Source: Laspinema palackyanum D2a (GTDB lineage: Bacteria > Cyanobacteriota > Cyanobacteriia > Cyanobacteriales > Laspinemataceae). Taken from it: DNA of 64,000 nt. Below the pieces are notes generated by a model. It was not told the origin of the DNA. It did no database searches and saw only the letters and a program-made list of their open reading frames with translations. Positions within the stretch are counted from its first letter, which is position 1; each line of letters starts with the position of its first letter. The stretch covers positions 300,838 to 364,837 of the forward strand of contig JAMXFF010000001.1 of NCBI GenBank assembly GCA_025370845.1, given 5' to 3'. Position numbers and translations under genes: made by a program. Of this stretch, positions 37,864 through 47,060 are shown in pieces.

Positions 37864-38085
37864 TTAGCGACTTGCCACTAATTGAATCCGACCTGCATCC
37901 ATTTCCGCCATTAATAATTCCAGGGCTTCATAATCTACATCATCAATATAACCAAGGCGGCTTAACTCAGAGTTGATACCATTTTCGATATCTGGAGTTA
38001 ACTGCTTGATATAGAGCGCTTTCTCTACCAGTTGACGAATCACTGCGGTACCTCGCATGGGGTCGATCGGGAGAACTCGATACAT
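37864..38085 (-). CDS. Small conserved protein, unknown
   Basis: This protein of 73 residues is probably mostly helical, with VIRQLVEKALYIKQLTPDI, LSRLGYIDDVDYEALELLMA and EMDAGRIQLV. It looks like a conserved small cyanobacterial protein and has no signal peptide or TM helix. The ATG at 38085 opens MYRVLPIDPMRG. No function is assigned. Confidence 0.6.
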   Translation of the reverse strand: MYRVLPIDPMRGTAVIRQLVEKALYIKQLTPDIENGINSELSRLGYIDDVDYEALELLMAEMDAGRIQLVASR

Positions 38086-38408
38086 CTGTCATTGTCCGCT
38101 TAATCTTGACCGGATCGAGTGATAAGATGCGGCCTTTGTTAGTGATTTCGATCGCATTAAAAGTGGACAGTCTATGATATCCATATCCAGCATCCAATTT
38201 TCCGGGACTCGTGGAAATTACTGAGGCAATTGAGTATAATTTAATACATTTTAGAGATTCTTAATGAAAACTTTATAAAACCTGGATTAAATAAAAAGAT
38301 TCAACGAAACCACTCCCCTTCTATAGGAGATTTTCCAGAACCTAGACTACAGTATAAAAACAAGATGTTAAATTTACTAAAAAATAGGCTTAAGTCGAGG
38401 TTAAACAA
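38086..38408. other. Intergenic region between divergent genes, AT-rich
   Basis: This is a promoter region for both neighbours. A TATAAA element near 38352 could be the -10 box of the STAS gene, giving a leader of roughly 50 bases. The extended minus-strand frame (37967-38197) here is a shadow. Confidence 0.35.
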
Positions 38409-38744
38409 ATGCTTACTAATGTTGCCAGTCCCGAAATTAGCTTGGTTCGGTTACAGGGTGAATTCAATGCCTCTAATGCGGCTGCACTTCAAACTCAACT
38501 GACCAGCGTCGTCCAATCCTCGATCCCTTCTACGGTTCTGGTTGATATGGAAAATGTGAATTTTCTGGATAGTGCGGGTCTGATGGCGTTAGTTTCAGCG
38601 ATGAGTCTGGCTCACCGGCTCAACCGCCGCTTTAGTTTATGTGGTGTCTCTCCCTCGATTCGGATTATTTTTGAAATTACTCAACTTGATCGGGTATTTG
38701 AGCTATTTGAAACTCGGGCGGAATTTGAAGCCGTTCTGAATTAG
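38409..38744 (+). CDS. STAS domain protein, anti-sigma factor antagonist type
   Basis: This single STAS domain of 111 residues is of the SpoIIAA/RsbV type. The phosphorylatable serine sits in NFLDSAGLMALVSAM near residue 57, after VLVDMENV. Such proteins are phosphorylated by an anti-sigma kinase and, when dephosphorylated, free a sigma factor or other partner. No anti-sigma kinase or PP2C phosphatase gene is nearby, so the partner is unknown. A terminator follows the gene. Confidence 0.87.
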   Translation: MLTNVASPEISLVRLQGEFNASNAAALQTQLTSVVQSSIPSTVLVDMENVNFLDSAGLMALVSAMSLAHRLNRRFSLCGVSPSIRIIFEITQLDRVFELFETRAEFEAVLN

Positions 38745-38821
38745 AACCATTTCTGAACTGTTAAACGTATATTTAGCTTTGATTCGATTAACTAAAGGAT
38801 GTCTAAAAGGGCTATTTCAAT

Positions 38822-38869
38822 AGGGGCAAATTCCCGGAAGGTATGAGAACCTGGGGGTTTGCCCCTTTT
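38822..38869 (+). terminator. Rho-independent terminator after STAS gene
   Basis: The arms AGGGGCAAA (38822-38830) and TTTGCCCCT (38858-38866) enclose a loop with further pairing (CCC/GGG), followed by TTTT. Confidence 0.65.
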
Positions 38870-38922
38870 GCATGGGGAGGTAAGATTTATTTGTCGTTTG
38901 TCGTTTGGATTGTTGAATACTT

Positions 38923-38967
38923 ACCAAGGACCAATAACCAAGGACCAAGGACCAATAACCAAGGACC
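38923..38967. repeat. Tandem 21 bp repeat built from ACCAAGGACC units
   Basis: Slightly more than two copies of a 21 bp unit (ACCAAGG plus ACCAATA pieces) lie here, preceded by a short TTTGTCG direct repeat at 38889-38906. It is simple-sequence filler of a kind often seen between cyanobacterial genes. Confidence 0.7.
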
Positions 38968-39088
38968 CCCTTCATCCTTCCCGACAACCGTATAAAATAA
39001 AGAGGCTCGAATGGCGCATCCGTATGGACTGGATGTGACTGGGCCCTGATGAAGGGCATCGAGAACCCTTAGAAAGTAGAGAGTTGCC

Positions 39089-41725
39089 GTGTCAGTTGCA
39101 GTAGAGAAACTCCTCACCCCAGACATATTACAACCCGCTCGTTATCTGGGTAATGAGTTGGGGGCGGTGCATAAACCTTGGGAAAGTGCCGCTGTGCGTT
39201 GGGTGCTCACCTATCCAGAAGTTTATGAGGTAGGAGCCTCCAATTTAGGGCATCTAATTCTATACAACATTTTGAATGCCCAACCGCGACAGCTTTGCGA
39301 TCGCTCCTATTTACCGGGTGCGGACCTGGTTTTGAAGCTGCGAAATACTCAGACTCTGTTATTTTCCGTGGAGTCGAAGCGATCGCTGCCGGAATTTGAC
39401 ATCCTCGGATTCAGCCTCAGTTATGAACTTGGGGCCACCAATATCTTAGAAATGTTGGACCTAGGGGGCATTCCCCTAACCGCCCAAGATCGTTCTAGTC
39501 CAGGTCCCTGGAACGTGGAAACTGGAAGCTGGCCCCTCATATTCGCTGGGGGCCAAACTGCCACCTCTAATCCGGAACCCTACGCGGAGTTCTTTGACTT
39601 TATAGCCCTCGGTGACGGGGAAGAACTCCTGCCGGAAATTGGGTTAGTGCTGGAAGAAGGCAAAGCTGCGGGATTGACTCGGGAAGAATTGCTGTTTGAT
39701 TTAGCGCAAGTTCCGGGGGTGTACGTTCCCCAGTTCTACGATATGGCGGAGGATGGATCCGTGCATCCCAACCGTCCCGGAGTGCCGAAACGGGTCTTGC
39801 GGCGAGTTGCCACCCCGATTCCCGCTTATTCCATTGGATTAGTGCCTTATGTGGAAACGGTGCACGATCGCCTGACGATGGAAATTCGCCGAGGATGCAC
39901 TCGCGGTTGTCGCTTCTGTCAACCGGGAATGCTGACCCGTCCCGCCCGAGATGTGGATCCCGACCAAGTAATCGAGGCGATCGAAGCCGGAATGCGGGCC
40001 ACCGGCTATAACGAATTTTCCCTCTTGTCCCTGAGTTGTTCTGACTATCTCGCTTTGCCTGCGGTGGGAATGGAAATTAAAAACCGACTCAAGGACCAAA
40101 ATATTTCCCTCTCCCTGCCGTCGCAACGGGTCGATCGCTTTGATGAAAATATTGCCAATATCCTCGGGGGCACCCGCACCAGTGGACTGACTTTTGCCCC
40201 AGAAGCGGGAACGCAGCGGATGCGGGATATCATTAATAAAGGACTCACCAACGAAGAATTGTGGCGGGGCATTAAAACTGCTTACGAGCAGGGCTGGAAT
40301 AAAGTCAAACTTTATTTTATGATCGGCTTACCTGGAGAAACCGACGCGGATGTGATCGGAATTGCCGAAACCGTCCATTGGCTCCAGCAGGAGTGTCGTA
40401 CCCTAGGAGGGAAGCGGTTAGAGGTCACGTTGACCATTTCTAACTTTACGCCGAAACCCCATACTCCGTTCCAATGGCATTCTGTCTCTACGGCTGAATT
40501 TTTGCGGAAGCAAGACTTGCTGCGCCAGGAATTTCGCCGAATGCGAGGGGTGAAAGCCAATTTTACGGATGTGCGGATCTCGGCGATGGAAGATTTTGTG
40601 GGCCGTGGCGATCGCCGTTTAGCTCCGGTGGTGCGTCGGGCTTGGGAACTGGGTGCTGGGATGGATTCTTGGTGGGAGAGTTTGGACCGGGCTTTTGGAG
40701 CCTGGACCCAGGCGATCGCCGAATCCGATTTAAGCTGGAAATACCGGCAAGTTGAAAGTGGCGAATGGAACGTCATGGACGGCACTGGCACCGACTTAGA
40801 TGCTCGTCTCGATGCGCCTCTGCCCTGGGATTTCCTAGATACCGGAATTGATAAAAACTGGTTGAAAGAAGATCTCAATCTGGCACTGGCAGCAGCAACG
40901 GTTCCCGACTGTTCTTTTGAGGGTTGCTCCCATTGTGGGGTCTGTGGTGTTGACTTTGGTCACAATATCGTAGTTGCACCCCTGCCGATTCCTGCATTTG
41001 CCGGTCACTTTTCGCCTAACATCGATCGCGTCCAACGATTGCGTCTGTGGATGGGTAAAATGGGTGACATGGCATTAGTCAGCCATCTGGATTTGCTCCG
41101 AGTATTTGATCGCGCTGTGCGCCGAGCGAATTTACCGATTTCCTTCACGGGGGGATATCATCCCGGACCTCGAATTGCACCCGCAAATGCTTTGACCCTG
41201 GGTTACACCTCGGAAAGCGAAATCGTAGATTTTGAATTGACTGAACTCATGGATCCCGAGGAATTCCGGGAAAGGTTGAGTGCTCAACTTCCGGCAGACC
41301 TGCCGATTTATCGAGTTGAGTCCGTGGCAGTGAAAGCGCCTTCGGCAAGTCAACTCCTGGACCAAGCGGAGTATATCCTGCGATTGGGGTTAACCCCATC
41401 GTCAGATCCGGAGGTAGCTTTGGAAGGGTCAGACTGGCAGCAGTGGATCGCCCAAATCCTGGCCGCTGAGGAAATTGAATGGGAACATACGACCAAAAAA
41501 GGGAAAGTCAAATGGGTAAATCTGCGCGATCGCCTGTTTGAATTGGAAGCAGTTGAAGTGTCCACCGATGCCTTGACTTGTACCCTCCGCGTTCTCGGCA
41601 GTTGCCGTCACGACGGGACCCTATTACGTCCCACCCATATCCTCTATATGTTTGAAAAGATGGCAAAACGGGAGTTTGAGTTGTTGCACGCTCACCGAAA
41701 ACAGTTGATTTTGGCTGAAATCTGA
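39089..41725 (+). CDS. TIGR03960-family radical SAM protein with C-terminal DUF2344 domain
   Basis: This protein of 878 residues matches the TIGR03960-type fusion: an N-terminal cobalamin-binding-like region (about 1-230), a radical SAM core with RRGCTRGCRFCQPGM (CxxxCxxC near 265-275) and AGTQRMRD, and a C-terminal DUF2344 domain (about 660-870) beginning RLRLWMGKMGDMALVSHLD. A Cys-rich element (CSFEGCSHCGVCG near 613-624) sits between them. Its substrate is not established; the family has been linked to tRNA/rRNA modification because in many bacteria it neighbours rng or ribosomal genes, and here rne is next. The start is GTG 39089. Confidence 0.88.
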   Translation: MSVAVEKLLTPDILQPARYLGNELGAVHKPWESAAVRWVLTYPEVYEVGASNLGHLILYNILNAQPRQLCDRSYLPGADLVLKLRNTQTLLFSVESKRSLPEFDILGFSLSYELGATNILEMLDLGGIPLTAQDRSSPGPWNVETGSWPLIFAGGQTATSNPEPYAEFFDFIALGDGEELLPEIGLVLEEGKAAGLTREELLFDLAQVPGVYVPQFYDMAEDGSVHPNRPGVPKRVLRRVATPIPAYSIGLVPYVETVHDRLTMEIRRGCTRGCRFCQPGMLTRPARDVDPDQVIEAIEAGMRATGYNEFSLLSLSCSDYLALPAVGMEIKNRLKDQNISLSLPSQRVDRFDENIANILGGTRTSGLTFAPEAGTQRMRDIINKGLTNEELWRGIKTAYEQGWNKVKLYFMIGLPGETDADVIGIAETVHWLQQECRTLGGKRLEVTLTISNFTPKPHTPFQWHSVSTAEFLRKQDLLRQEFRRMRGVKANFTDVRISAMEDFVGRGDRRLAPVVRRAWELGAGMDSWWESLDRAFGAWTQAIAESDLSWKYRQVESGEWNVMDGTGTDLDARLDAPLPWDFLDTGIDKNWLKEDLNLALAAATVPDCSFEGCSHCGVCGVDFGHNIVVAPLPIPAFAGHFSPNIDRVQRLRLWMGKMGDMALVSHLDLLRVFDRAVRRANLPISFTGGYHPGPRIAPANALTLGYTSESEIVDFELTELMDPEEFRERLSAQLPADLPIYRVESVAVKAPSASQLLDQAEYILRLGLTPSSDPEVALEGSDWQQWIAQILAAEEIEWEHTTKKGKVKWVNLRDRLFELEAVEVSTDALTCTLRVLGSCRHDGTLLRPTHILYMFEKMAKREFELLHAHRKQLILAEI

Positions 41726-42739
41726 AATTTATTTACCGCTATGCGAGATTCTGCTAAAATATAACCCGATGGCCCAACCCATCCCTACCTGAAGCTCCAT
41801 CAACTCAGTCTTTGAGCCCGTTTAGGGTTTCCTGCCTTAAACTCGTCCCAATTGAGTCAGCAGAGGGTAGAAAGTCGAGGGGCCTTTTGAAAAAGCCATC
41901 GTCATAGAGAGCATTCGATCAAGACAAACAGCCAAGGGACCTTTAAAACGGGTCAAGTTTTGAGAAAGCAACAGAGACAGAGCCGGTCGCTGTTCTCCTG
42001 TCGGACCCTTATGTTGTGATACCCCTTTCTGGCTAAGTGCGAAGCCGTTCAGGGTGAATTTGTCAAGATTAATTTCCAACTTTCTGTTCTCTATACAGTC
42101 ACTACAGTGTCAAAGGGGCAATCATCACCTCGGTAGTTGTGGCTGGACAAACCGTAGAGAGGCAAAATTTAGCAGTTCTACGACCGTAGCCGCACGAAAT
42201 AGATGCCAAGCACGAGATGCTGGCAATCATTCCCTGCCGCCAAAACTTTCAGAATTTAGATGTATTCTTTGCCAGTTCGATAAGAGGGATTGGATACCCG
42301 CTCTTTCACGAGAGGGAATCCAAAGTATTCTACGAACGTAGTCGGGATACCCTTTTCATGTTAGCTATTGATTGGATCGCGAAGGTCGCGGGCTTTTCGG
42401 CAATAGCTCTAGCTTGAACCCAACGGGGGATATCAAAGATTAATTTTTCGCGCCTTGCGGGTCGGTTCAGTATTAGAGAAACAGGACAAGGAACAGGGTT
42501 TTCGGCAATCAAGCAATTTGCTTTCGCCAGCATAAATTTTGTCAAGAACCTAAGTTGTCTTCCCTCTACTGTCCCGACACCCTAGAACATCAAGTTTCGT
42601 TTTTTCTATAGCTACATCGTTTGGGGTCATCGATCGTACCGAGGCTCTTGAGGCCACGATCGAAAGAAAAAAAACGTAGAGACTCGACCTGAAAGGTCTC
42701 TGTTGGTGATAGCTGATAGCCAAGTTTTGAGGAAATTGA
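41726..42739. promoter_or_regulatory. Long non-coding leader/promoter region of rne
   Basis: This stretch of about 1 kb has no credible gene before rne. It contains several potential hairpins: AGCTATTG/CAATAGCT arms around 42364-42410 enclosing GCGAAGGTCGC, and AGAGAC/GTCTCT arms at about 42677-42700. RNase E genes commonly have long leaders through which the enzyme limits its own expression; that this leader does so is inference. Confidence 0.45.
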
Positions 42740-44842
42740 ATGCCGAAGCAAATTATTATCGCAGAGCAGTATAGAATTGCTGCTGTTTTTTCTGAAGATC
42801 AAATTCAGGAACTCGTCGTCGCCACCGGAACGCATCAAGTCAGTGATATCTATCTTGGAGTAGTGGAAAACGTCCTACCGGGGATAGATGCAGCCTTTGT
42901 GAACATCGGCGATCCGGACCGCAATGGATTTATTCACGTTACCGACCTGGGACCGTTACGCTTAAAACGCTCCTCGGGAGCCATCACGGAACTGTTGTCA
43001 CCCCAACAAAAAGTTCTGGTCCAGGTGATGAAGGAACCGACGGGAAATAAGGGACCCCGCCTGACTGGGAATATTACTCTTCCCGGTCGCTATCTGGTCC
43101 TGATGCCGTTCGGTCGTGGGGTGAATCTCTCTCGCCGCATCCGCACGGAAGCGGAACGGAATCGACTCCGCGCCTTAGCTATTTTAATTAAGCCTGCTGG
43201 GATGGGACTGTTAGTCCGCACGGAAGCTGAAGGGGTCGGCGAAGAGGCGATTTTAGAAGATTTAGAGTTTCTCCAAAAACAGTGGGAGGATGTGCAACGA
43301 GAAGCGGCGACGATCCGTCCTCCGGCACTGTTGAATCGAGATGATGATTTTATTCAGCGCGTACTTCGTGATATGTACAGCGCTGATGTGAACCGGATTG
43401 TGGTTGATGCCAGCACTGGGGTGAAGCGCGTCAAGCAACAGTTGATGAGTTGGAATGAGGGGAAAACGCCGCCAGGGGTGTTGATTGATGAACACCGCGA
43501 GCGCACTCCGATTTTGGAATATTTCCGGGTAAATGCGGCGATTCGCGAAGCGCTGAAACCGAGGGTGGATTTACCGTCCGGGGGTTACATTATTATCGAG
43601 CCAACGGAAGCGTTGACGGTGATTGATGTTAACTCGGGTTCATTTACGCGATCGGCGACTTCCCGGGAAACGGTGTTATGGACCAACTGTGAAGCGGCAA
43701 CGGAAATCGCCCGTCAATTGCGGTTACGGAATATCGCTGGGGTGATTATTGTCGATTTTATTGATATGGACTCCCGTCGCGACCAATTGCAGGTTCTGGA
43801 GCATTTCAATAAGGCCCTGAAAGCGGATAAAAATCGACCGCAAATTGCTCAACTCTCGGAGTTGGGGTTGGTTGAACTGACCCGCAAGCGCCAAGGTCAG
43901 AATGTGTATGAATTGTTTAGTCGCTCTTGTCCGACTTGTGGAGGGGCAGGACATCTTGTGCATCTGCCCGGAGAAGGGGAAGGTCCGATTGAACCGAGTC
44001 AGCCGATTCTCCCCGATGTGAGCGATCGCCTAGTAGTCCCCTCCCCAGTTAAGGATAAGGAAACTCGCGTCCCAGAACCCACAGTCCGCGATATCCCCGA
44101 TTATGAGCCAACCACGGAAGTCTCGGAGTTGGATCTGCTCAATCATCCCAGCTATCAAGAATTGGGTCCAGGAGGCCCTCGCCGCCGTCGTCGTCGTCGC
44201 TTAGATGGGGGTGAAGGGGAAGCAACCGAGGAAACAGCGGTAAAAACTCCTGCTGCGGTTCGCAGTATCTCGCCGATCCTACCGGGGAGTCGGGAACCGA
44301 AACCGGAATGGACGGAACCAGAACCTTATGTGGCGGCTCCTGCGTATGCGCTGACGAATGAGCGAGATATGCGATCGACGAAGGAGGAGCGTCCCGATCG
44401 CGCGGATCGGGGTCGCCGGATCCGCGATTATGACAAGGTGAACGAACCGGCAGAGGTGATTCACGTTGAAATGACGCCGGAAGAGCAAGATGTCTATGCG
44501 CTGATGGGGATTTCTCCCTTGATCCTCCGGGAAGACGAGGTGAAACCTCCCAAATCAGCCGTGATCTCGGTGACGGAACCGGGTGAGTCGGTTTCTTCTT
44601 TCTCGGAACCGAGTTTTGACGATGAAGAACCGATCGCAGAGGCGGATGTAGAGGAGGAGTCTCCCGAGCAGGAGGACTCTCCCGAGGAGAATTTTGCTCC
44701 AGTTCATCAAGCAGAAGCTGAACCAGAGTCTGATGATGATGATGAGGACATCTCCGCATCATACGAGGAAGATAATGAGGATAATTCGGCTGGAGTCGCC
44801 ATTCGTCGTCGCCGTCGTCGTTCTTCTGCCTCTGACAGTTAG
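42740..44842 (+). CDS. rne: Ribonuclease E/G, cyanobacterial type
   Basis: This endoribonuclease starts mRNA decay and processes stable RNA. It has 700 residues: an S1 domain (about 36-118), a catalytic RNase H/DNase I-like core with VIDVNSGSFT (about 296-305) and IIVDFIDMDSRRDQ, and the zinc-link CPTCGGAGH (Cys397, Cys400). A disordered acidic C-terminal tail follows. The tail ends with Arg689-694 then SSA, the same Arg-rich motif described as the PNPase-binding site in cyanobacterial RNase E. A second run of seven Arg (481-487) lies mid-tail. AGGAAA precedes ATG 42740. rnhB follows after a terminator. Confidence 0.95.
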   Translation: MPKQIIIAEQYRIAAVFSEDQIQELVVATGTHQVSDIYLGVVENVLPGIDAAFVNIGDPDRNGFIHVTDLGPLRLKRSSGAITELLSPQQKVLVQVMKEPTGNKGPRLTGNITLPGRYLVLMPFGRGVNLSRRIRTEAERNRLRALAILIKPAGMGLLVRTEAEGVGEEAILEDLEFLQKQWEDVQREAATIRPPALLNRDDDFIQRVLRDMYSADVNRIVVDASTGVKRVKQQLMSWNEGKTPPGVLIDEHRERTPILEYFRVNAAIREALKPRVDLPSGGYIIIEPTEALTVIDVNSGSFTRSATSRETVLWTNCEAATEIARQLRLRNIAGVIIVDFIDMDSRRDQLQVLEHFNKALKADKNRPQIAQLSELGLVELTRKRQGQNVYELFSRSCPTCGGAGHLVHLPGEGEGPIEPSQPILPDVSDRLVVPSPVKDKETRVPEPTVRDIPDYEPTTEVSELDLLNHPSYQELGPGGPRRRRRRRLDGGEGEATEETAVKTPAAVRSISPILPGSREPKPEWTEPEPYVAAPAYALTNERDMRSTKEERPDRADRGRRIRDYDKVNEPAEVIHVEMTPEEQDVYALMGISPLILREDEVKPPKSAVISVTEPGESVSSFSEPSFDDEEPIAEADVEEESPEQEDSPEENFAPVHQAEAEPESDDDDEDISASYEEDNEDNSAGVAIRRRRRRSSASDS

Positions 44843-44858
44843 TTCGGTTTGATTTAAT

Positions 44859-44903
44859 ATTGTCCTTGGGGAGTCTTTCCAATTCTCCAAGGACAATCTT
44901 TTT
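44859..44903 (+). terminator. Rho-independent terminator after rne
   Basis: The perfect arms ATTGTCCTTGG (44859-44869) and CCAAGGACAAT (44887-44897) are followed by CTTTTTG. A GGAG/CTCC extension pairs inside the loop. Confidence 0.85.
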
Positions 44904-44930
44904 GGGCGATTGCAAAATATAAATCATCCA

Positions 44931-45001
44931 AACGTTCGTAGTAACCCCTTCAGGGGTTTCTTTAATTTAAGATGACTCCTGAAGGAGTCACTACAAACAT
45001 T
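44931..45001. repeat. Inverted repeat, GTAGTAACCCCTTCAGGGG type
   Basis: The left arm (44931-44958) and right arm (44972-45001) are imperfect inverted repeats. Each carries its own small hairpin (CCCCTTCAGGGG and CTCCTGAAGGAG), with GTAGTRAC tips. It is a small non-coding palindromic element between rne and rnhB. Confidence 0.6.
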
Positions 45002-45059
45002 TGGGGGTTTTTATTTTTTGGAGTTTTCCCTTGTTTCAATTTTGTTTGAACCAGAATAA

Positions 45060-45737
45060 TTGTTTACCCCCAACAAAATCGTGCCGTTAAATGTGCCGCA
45101 ACAACTTAGTCTCTGGGATGTTTCAGATAACAGTAACAATCCCAAGAAAACGCCCCCAAATGATAGAATTGCCGGAGTAGATGAAGTGGGAAGGGGTTGT
45201 TTGTTTGGTCCGGTGGTTGCAGGGGCGGTTATTTTGTCCGATGAGGCGGCTATACTGTTGAAGGCAGCCGGGGTAACGGATAGTAAGAAGCTATCCCATA
45301 ACCAACGCTGTCGGTTAGCAAAACTGATTCGGGAGGAGGCGATCGCCTGTGCAATTGGCATGGCATCAGTCCAAGAAATCGATCGCCTGAATATTTTACA
45401 AGCCTCTTTATTAGCGATGAAACGGTCCGTTAATAAACTGCAAGTTAAACCGGAGTTTTGTTTAATTGACGGCAATCAGCGCATTCCTAATTTAGGAATT
45501 CCCCAAGAAACGATGATTAAAGGAGATAGCAATTCGTTAGTGATTGCCGCTGCCAGTATTCTGGCAAAAGTCTGGCGCGATGATTTAATTGTGCGCTTGG
45601 CGAAGAAATATCCGGAGTATGATTTGACCAGTAATAAAGGATATGGTACGGCGAAACATACTCAGGCATTGCAACAGTATGGGGTATCGCGGCAACATAG
45701 GCGATCGTTTGCGCCTTGTCGGATAGGGGGAATTTGA
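45060..45737 (+). CDS. rnhB: Ribonuclease HII
   Basis: RNase HII removes RNA from RNA-DNA hybrids and nicks at misincorporated ribonucleotides. It has 225 residues. The catalytic motif DEVGRGCLFGPVVAGAV (Asp-Glu, with Asp from LIDGNQRI) and the ending KGYGTAKHTQALQQYG are clear. The frame opens with TTG at 45060; a GTG at 45090 is another candidate, as the first 30 residues are not conserved. Adjacency to rne is a common cyanobacterial order, but here a terminator and a repeat lie between them. Confidence 0.93.
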   Translation: MFTPNKIVPLNVPQQLSLWDVSDNSNNPKKTPPNDRIAGVDEVGRGCLFGPVVAGAVILSDEAAILLKAAGVTDSKKLSHNQRCRLAKLIREEAIACAIGMASVQEIDRLNILQASLLAMKRSVNKLQVKPEFCLIDGNQRIPNLGIPQETMIKGDSNSLVIAAASILAKVWRDDLIVRLAKKYPEYDLTSNKGYGTAKHTQALQQYGVSRQHRRSFAPCRIGGI

Positions 45738-45748
45738 AGGGTTCGGTT

Positions 45749-45904
45749 TTATGGGGATTGGCGTTTTTCTATTTTGCGTTTTTCTATTTCTGCGATCGGT
45801 AACAGCAAAGTCTCCTCAATCTCCTCCCGCACCTCCCTGGAAACATAGCAATCACTGTTGAGGCAGTCTAAAATAAACTCATTAGCATGGTAATACTGCT
45901 CCAT
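45749..45904 (-). pseudogene. Short relic resembling the C-terminal end of cyanobacterial NACHT-type ATPases
   Basis: The frame encodes 51 residues. The stretch [20 protein letters not shown] with EEIEETLLLP matches from memory the end of large cyanobacterial NACHT/STAND-type NTPases, where this segment closes the protein. The ATP-binding part is absent, so this is a fragment of a lost gene or, less likely, a free-standing small protein. It overlaps by 18 bp the plus-strand frame at 45887. Confidence 0.45.
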
Positions 45905-46117
45905 AAATTCCCCGTCTTCACGGGAATTGATATATTCTTATACATCACCGATGAAGACGCTTGGGAAAAGATAACGGCAGGGGATTGTTTCTTAGAGATT
46001 TACACGGGTTTTATTTACGAAGGCCCCTGGATTGTCCGGTGTATTTTAGAAGGATTGGTGCAGAAATTAGAGGAGAATAGATTGGAAAATATTGCCGAGG
46101 CAGTGGAGAGTAGTTAA
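45887..46117 (+). CDS. Hypothetical protein, uncertain
   Basis: This 76-codon frame starts at ATG 45887 and contains [20 protein letters not shown] and [19 protein letters not shown]. No family is recognised and no ribosome binding site is seen. It could be a fragment of a larger gene, since its acidic and aromatic content is protein-like. Confidence 0.35.
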   Translation: MVILLHKFPVFTGIDIFLYITDEDAWEKITAGDCFLEIYTGFIYEGPWIVRCILEGLVQKLEENRLENIAEAVESS

Positions 46118-46142
46118 GGAGTTGCATAAAAAAAAATTTCCT

Positions 46143-46997
46143 TTACTTCCAGCGCGCCTTAGCATATTCAACCGCTTGTTTTAGGTTGAGTTTTACCGTG
46201 GAATTATTGCTGCGAATGTAGAAACAATCTTCCTCTTTCCCCCCTTTGTCTTTAACTTTGACATAGATGGGTTTAGGGGAAGGTTTAACCACCACGCTAC
46301 AGAGTTCAAATCCCGAGACTTGATGCACGGTAATTTGCCACAATGTGCCGCACTCTTTGCCAATTTCTTGCAGGAGTAAATCGTTATTTAAAAAAAGTTT
46401 AAATTTATCAGCGCTGTTTTTTGTCAAGGTTTTATAGTCAGAGTTTAACCCGAGGAGTACGCCCTCATCATTGACACCAATTAATAAAATCCCTCCATTG
46501 GCATTCAGAAAACCCGCAACGGTTTTAACGATTTCATGTTCCATTGCTTTGTCTTTTTTATTCTCCCGTAAATTCCAACGGGCGGTGGATTTAAACTCTA
46601 AATGATGACCTTCTCCTTGGGTGATTAAGTTGATGATTTCGGGGTCACCGGCTAGGGGAGCAAAATTACGATATGCCTCTAAGGTTGCCTCTTTTACGGT
46701 ATTGATCGCAGGGTGAGAAGGCTCGGTAATTGTAGAAGCATGAGATTTTTGATGCTTTTTAATCAAAAAATCGTGTAATTGTCGGACTTTCCCTGGCCCC
46801 TTACCGCTGATGCTGAACTTGCTATAGACTCCTGTCATTCGAGTTTGAAAAGCATTAGGAGTGATATTGAGAGTCTCTGCAATTTCCAATAAGTTCTTAT
46901 TGCTACTAAAGCGTTCTACAAACGCCTCTTGCTGTTCCTCAGTCAAGTTATAATTCTGTGCCAGTTGAGTCAGAAAGTCACGAGGTAGAGGTTGCAT
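46143..46997 (-). CDS. AlbA_2 (Schlafen-like) domain protein with N-terminal HTH
   Basis: This protein of 284 residues has two parts. Residues 5-75 form a sigma-70/LuxR-like helix-turn-helix block (LTEEQQEAFVERFSSNKN, LNITPNAFQTRMTGVYSKF, GKGPGKVRQLHDFLIKKHQ), the same block that opens many cyanobacterial STAND/NACHT ATPases. Residues 125-280 are an AlbA_2 domain (GEGHHLEFKSTARWN, FLNANGGILLIGVNDEG), found in Schlafen-type and transcription-linked proteins. The target is unknown. Pairing the HTH block with AlbA_2 instead of an NTPase suggests a conflict or regulatory role. The start at 46997 is the first residue of the conserved block. Confidence 0.82.
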   Translation of the reverse strand: MQPLPRDFLTQLAQNYNLTEEQQEAFVERFSSNKNLLEIAETLNITPNAFQTRMTGVYSKFSISGKGPGKVRQLHDFLIKKHQKSHASTITEPSHPAINTVKEATLEAYRNFAPLAGDPEIINLITQGEGHHLEFKSTARWNLRENKKDKAMEHEIVKTVAGFLNANGGILLIGVNDEGVLLGLNSDYKTLTKNSADKFKLFLNNDLLLQEIGKECGTLWQITVHQVSGFELCSVVVKPSPKPIYVKVKDKGGKEEDCFYIRSNNSTVKLNLKQAVEYAKARWK

Positions 46998-47060
46998 TTA
47001 CAAATTTCTCAATTACTTTAAAGCTAGTCTAGCAAAGACTTTTGGCGAAAGTCTACCTTA

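Noticed and set aside
38923..38967. Possible CRISPR-like array
   Set aside because: The units are directly adjacent tandem copies of 21 bp with no spacers, and no cas genes are present.
38817..39126. Overlapping minus-strand frames rich in GPWLLVLG
   Set aside because: They are translations of the 21 bp tandem repeat at 38923-38967 and the terminator, not genes.
41837..42079. 80-codon minus-strand frame upstream of rne
   Set aside because: No family resemblance and no supporting signals; the region is better read as leader or non-coding sequence.
44139..44927. 262-codon minus-strand frame opposite the RNase E tail
   Set aside because: It is a shadow of the Arg/Glu-rich low-complexity tail; its His/Pro/Arg-rich translation is typical of such shadows.
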